A stretch of 23,406 nt of DNA from CAZAIO01 sp964485235 (GTDB lineage Bacteria; Chloroflexota; Dehalococcoidia; GIF9; UBA5629): NCBI GenBank assembly GCA_964485235.1, contig CAZAIO010000031.1, positions 1 to 23,406 on the forward strand, in the 5' to 3' direction. Below, piece after piece: positions 22,538-23,406 of the stretch. Made by a program: the position numbers and the translations under genes. The notes beneath the pieces were generated by a model, which worked only from the letters and a program-made list of their open reading frames with translations, was not told where the DNA came from and did not search any database. Each line of letters opens with the position of its first letter. Positions within the stretch are counted from its first letter, which is position 1.

Positions 22538-23406
22538 TTATTGGACTTTTTTCTCTTCGGTTTCCTTTTTGGGTTCAGCCTTCTTTTCCGGCAGGCATAT
22601 CGGCTCCCGCTGGTCGGTCCCCGCGATGAACTCTTCAACGCGCTCCCGTGCTTCTGCATCGGAAAACTGTATGGGCGGCGATTTCATGAAATAAGATGAA
22701 GGCGCTACCAGCGATCCTGAAAGGCCCCTGTCGAGCGCCAGTTTACAGCAGCGTAATGCGTCGATTACTACACCTGCCGAATTGGGGCTGTCCCATACTT
22801 CCAGCTTCATATCGAGGTTCAACGGTACGTCGCCGAACGTTCTTCCTTCCATCTTGATATGACAGAATTTTCTGTCTTTCAACCACGGCACATAGTCGCT
22901 GGGACCGACATGGATATCATCCGGGTCCATCACATAATCAAGCTGTGAAGTAACCGCATTGGTCTTCGATATTTTCTTCGATTCGAGACGGTCCCGTTCA
23001 AGCATATTATAAAAATCGGTATTGCCGCCGAAATTGAGCTGGTATGTCCTTTCCAGCTTGACGCCCCGCTCTCTGAAAAGCCTGGTCAGCACGCGGTGCG
23101 TTATCGTTGCGCCGACCTGCGATTTAATGTCGTCGCCGATAACCGGCAGTTTCGCCTCTTCGAACCTGTTGTACCAGTACTGTTCACGCCCGATAAAAAC
23201 AGGGATACAGTTCACCAGGCCGCAGCCTGCATCCAGCACCTGCTCGACATACCATTTCGTCGCTTCTTCGCTGCCTACCGGCAGATAGTTGATCACGACA
23301 TCTGTTTTGGTCTCTTTTAAAATACGTACGATATTAGCAGTAGGTCCGGGCGCTTTTTTAATTATCTGCGAAAGGTATTTTCCCAGCCCGTCATGAGTCA
23401 TACCCC
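22538..23406 (-). CDS. ino1: Myo-inositol-1-phosphate synthase (partial, N-terminus off the right edge)
   Basis: The frame is open to the window edge; the first in-frame ATG at 23401 is internal, since TxDGLGKYL continues the family sequence. About 289 residues are visible, lacking the N-terminal NAD-binding segment. The conserved core is unmistakable: INYLPVGSEEATKWY, PVIGDDIKSQVGATITHR, LNFGGNTDFYNMLERDRLESKKISKT and DVPLNLDMKLEVWDSPNSAGVVIDALR. It resembles the actinobacterial type. The enzyme turns glucose 6-phosphate into inositol 3-phosphate (1L numbering), feeding phosphatidylinositol synthesis. The tail after about residue 270 is lysine/glutamate-rich (EKKAEPKKETEEKK) and probably disordered. 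The pimA-like gene starts 25 bases after its stop, so the two are co-transcribed. Confidence 0.96.
   Translation of the reverse strand, partial: GMTHDGLGKYLSQIIKKAPGPTANIVRILKETKTDVVINYLPVGSEEATKWYVEQVLDAGCGLVNCIPVFIGREQYWYNRFEEAKLPVIGDDIKSQVGATITHRVLTRLFRERGVKLERTYQLNFGGNTDFYNMLERDRLESKKISKTNAVTSQLDYVMDPDDIHVGPSDYVPWLKDRKFCHIKMEGRTFGDVPLNLDMKLEVWDSPNSAGVVIDALRCCKLALDRGLSGSLVAPSSYFMKSPPIQFSDAEARERVEEFIAGTDQREPICLPEKKAEPKKETEEKKVQ

Noticed and set aside
22513..22659. 49-residue N-terminal extension of the PimA-like protein
   Set aside because: It overlaps the end of ino1, is a basic low-complexity shadow of the lysine/glutamate-rich tail, and the protein's family start with a good ribosome binding site is at 22512.

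Overview
The window looks like chromosomal DNA of an anaerobic bacterium. My best guess is Chloroflexota, class Dehalococcoidia or a relative. The grounds are an oxygen-sensitive 4-hydroxybutyryl-CoA dehydratase, HdrD/LutB-type iron-sulfur proteins, GerW and DUF2953 genes outside any visible sporulation locus, an actinobacterial-type inositol-phosphate synthase with PimA-like and CDP-alcohol phosphotransferase genes, and the run rpsO-pnp-dapB-asd-dapA. This is family and gene-order reasoning from memory; a 16S or marker-gene search would settle it.

Layout. (1) 1-6437, an accessory metabolic island: a partial 4-hydroxybutyryl-CoA dehydratase on the minus strand (cut by the left edge); a divergent intergenic region with a 13-bp inverted repeat; sucCD-like CoA ligase genes on the plus strand; a one-base-overlapping pair encoding an HdrD-like CCG protein and a LutB-like ferredoxin/LUD protein; a strong bidirectional terminator; and a convergent MarR regulator. 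(2) 6453-9137: an AT-rich gap, then a minus-strand trio gerW, DUF2953 and a short gene that looks like a stripped-down GerW copy, then a divergent lipoprotein-type acetolactate decarboxylase. (3) 9138-10498: a 341-base non-coding stretch and an orphan soluble coiled-coil protein resembling the signalling part of chemoreceptors. (4) 10504-13946: the minus-strand replication/repair operon dnaX-ybaB-recR-recO. (5) 14076-19354: the plus-strand operon rpsO-pnp-dapB-asd-dapA, back to back with dnaX. (6) 19418-23406, minus strand: ino1 (cut by the right edge), a pimA-like glycosyltransferase, a phosphatidylinositol-phosphate-synthase-like gene, then purA.

How the genes work together. Region 1 reads as a candidate CoA-linked hydroxy-acid or C4-acid pathway: a dehydratase making crotonyl-CoA, an ADP-forming CoA ligase whose substrate-site residues differ from true succinyl-CoA synthetase, and an Fe-S electron-transfer pair, perhaps under the nearby MarR protein. 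Region 4 is DNA polymerase III tau/gamma with RecFOR repair functions. Region 5 joins ribosomal protein S15 and PNPase to the diaminopimelate/lysine branch. Region 6 makes inositol phosphate and, by inference, phosphatidylinositol and its mannoside at the membrane.

The most interesting items are the region 1 island with its inverted repeat and altered ligase pocket, the apparent GerW mini-paralogue, the pnp stop codon lying inside a GUAA-capped perfect hairpin, and the predicted leaderless dnaX transcript. I saw no tRNA, rRNA, CRISPR array, insertion sequence or prophage gene.
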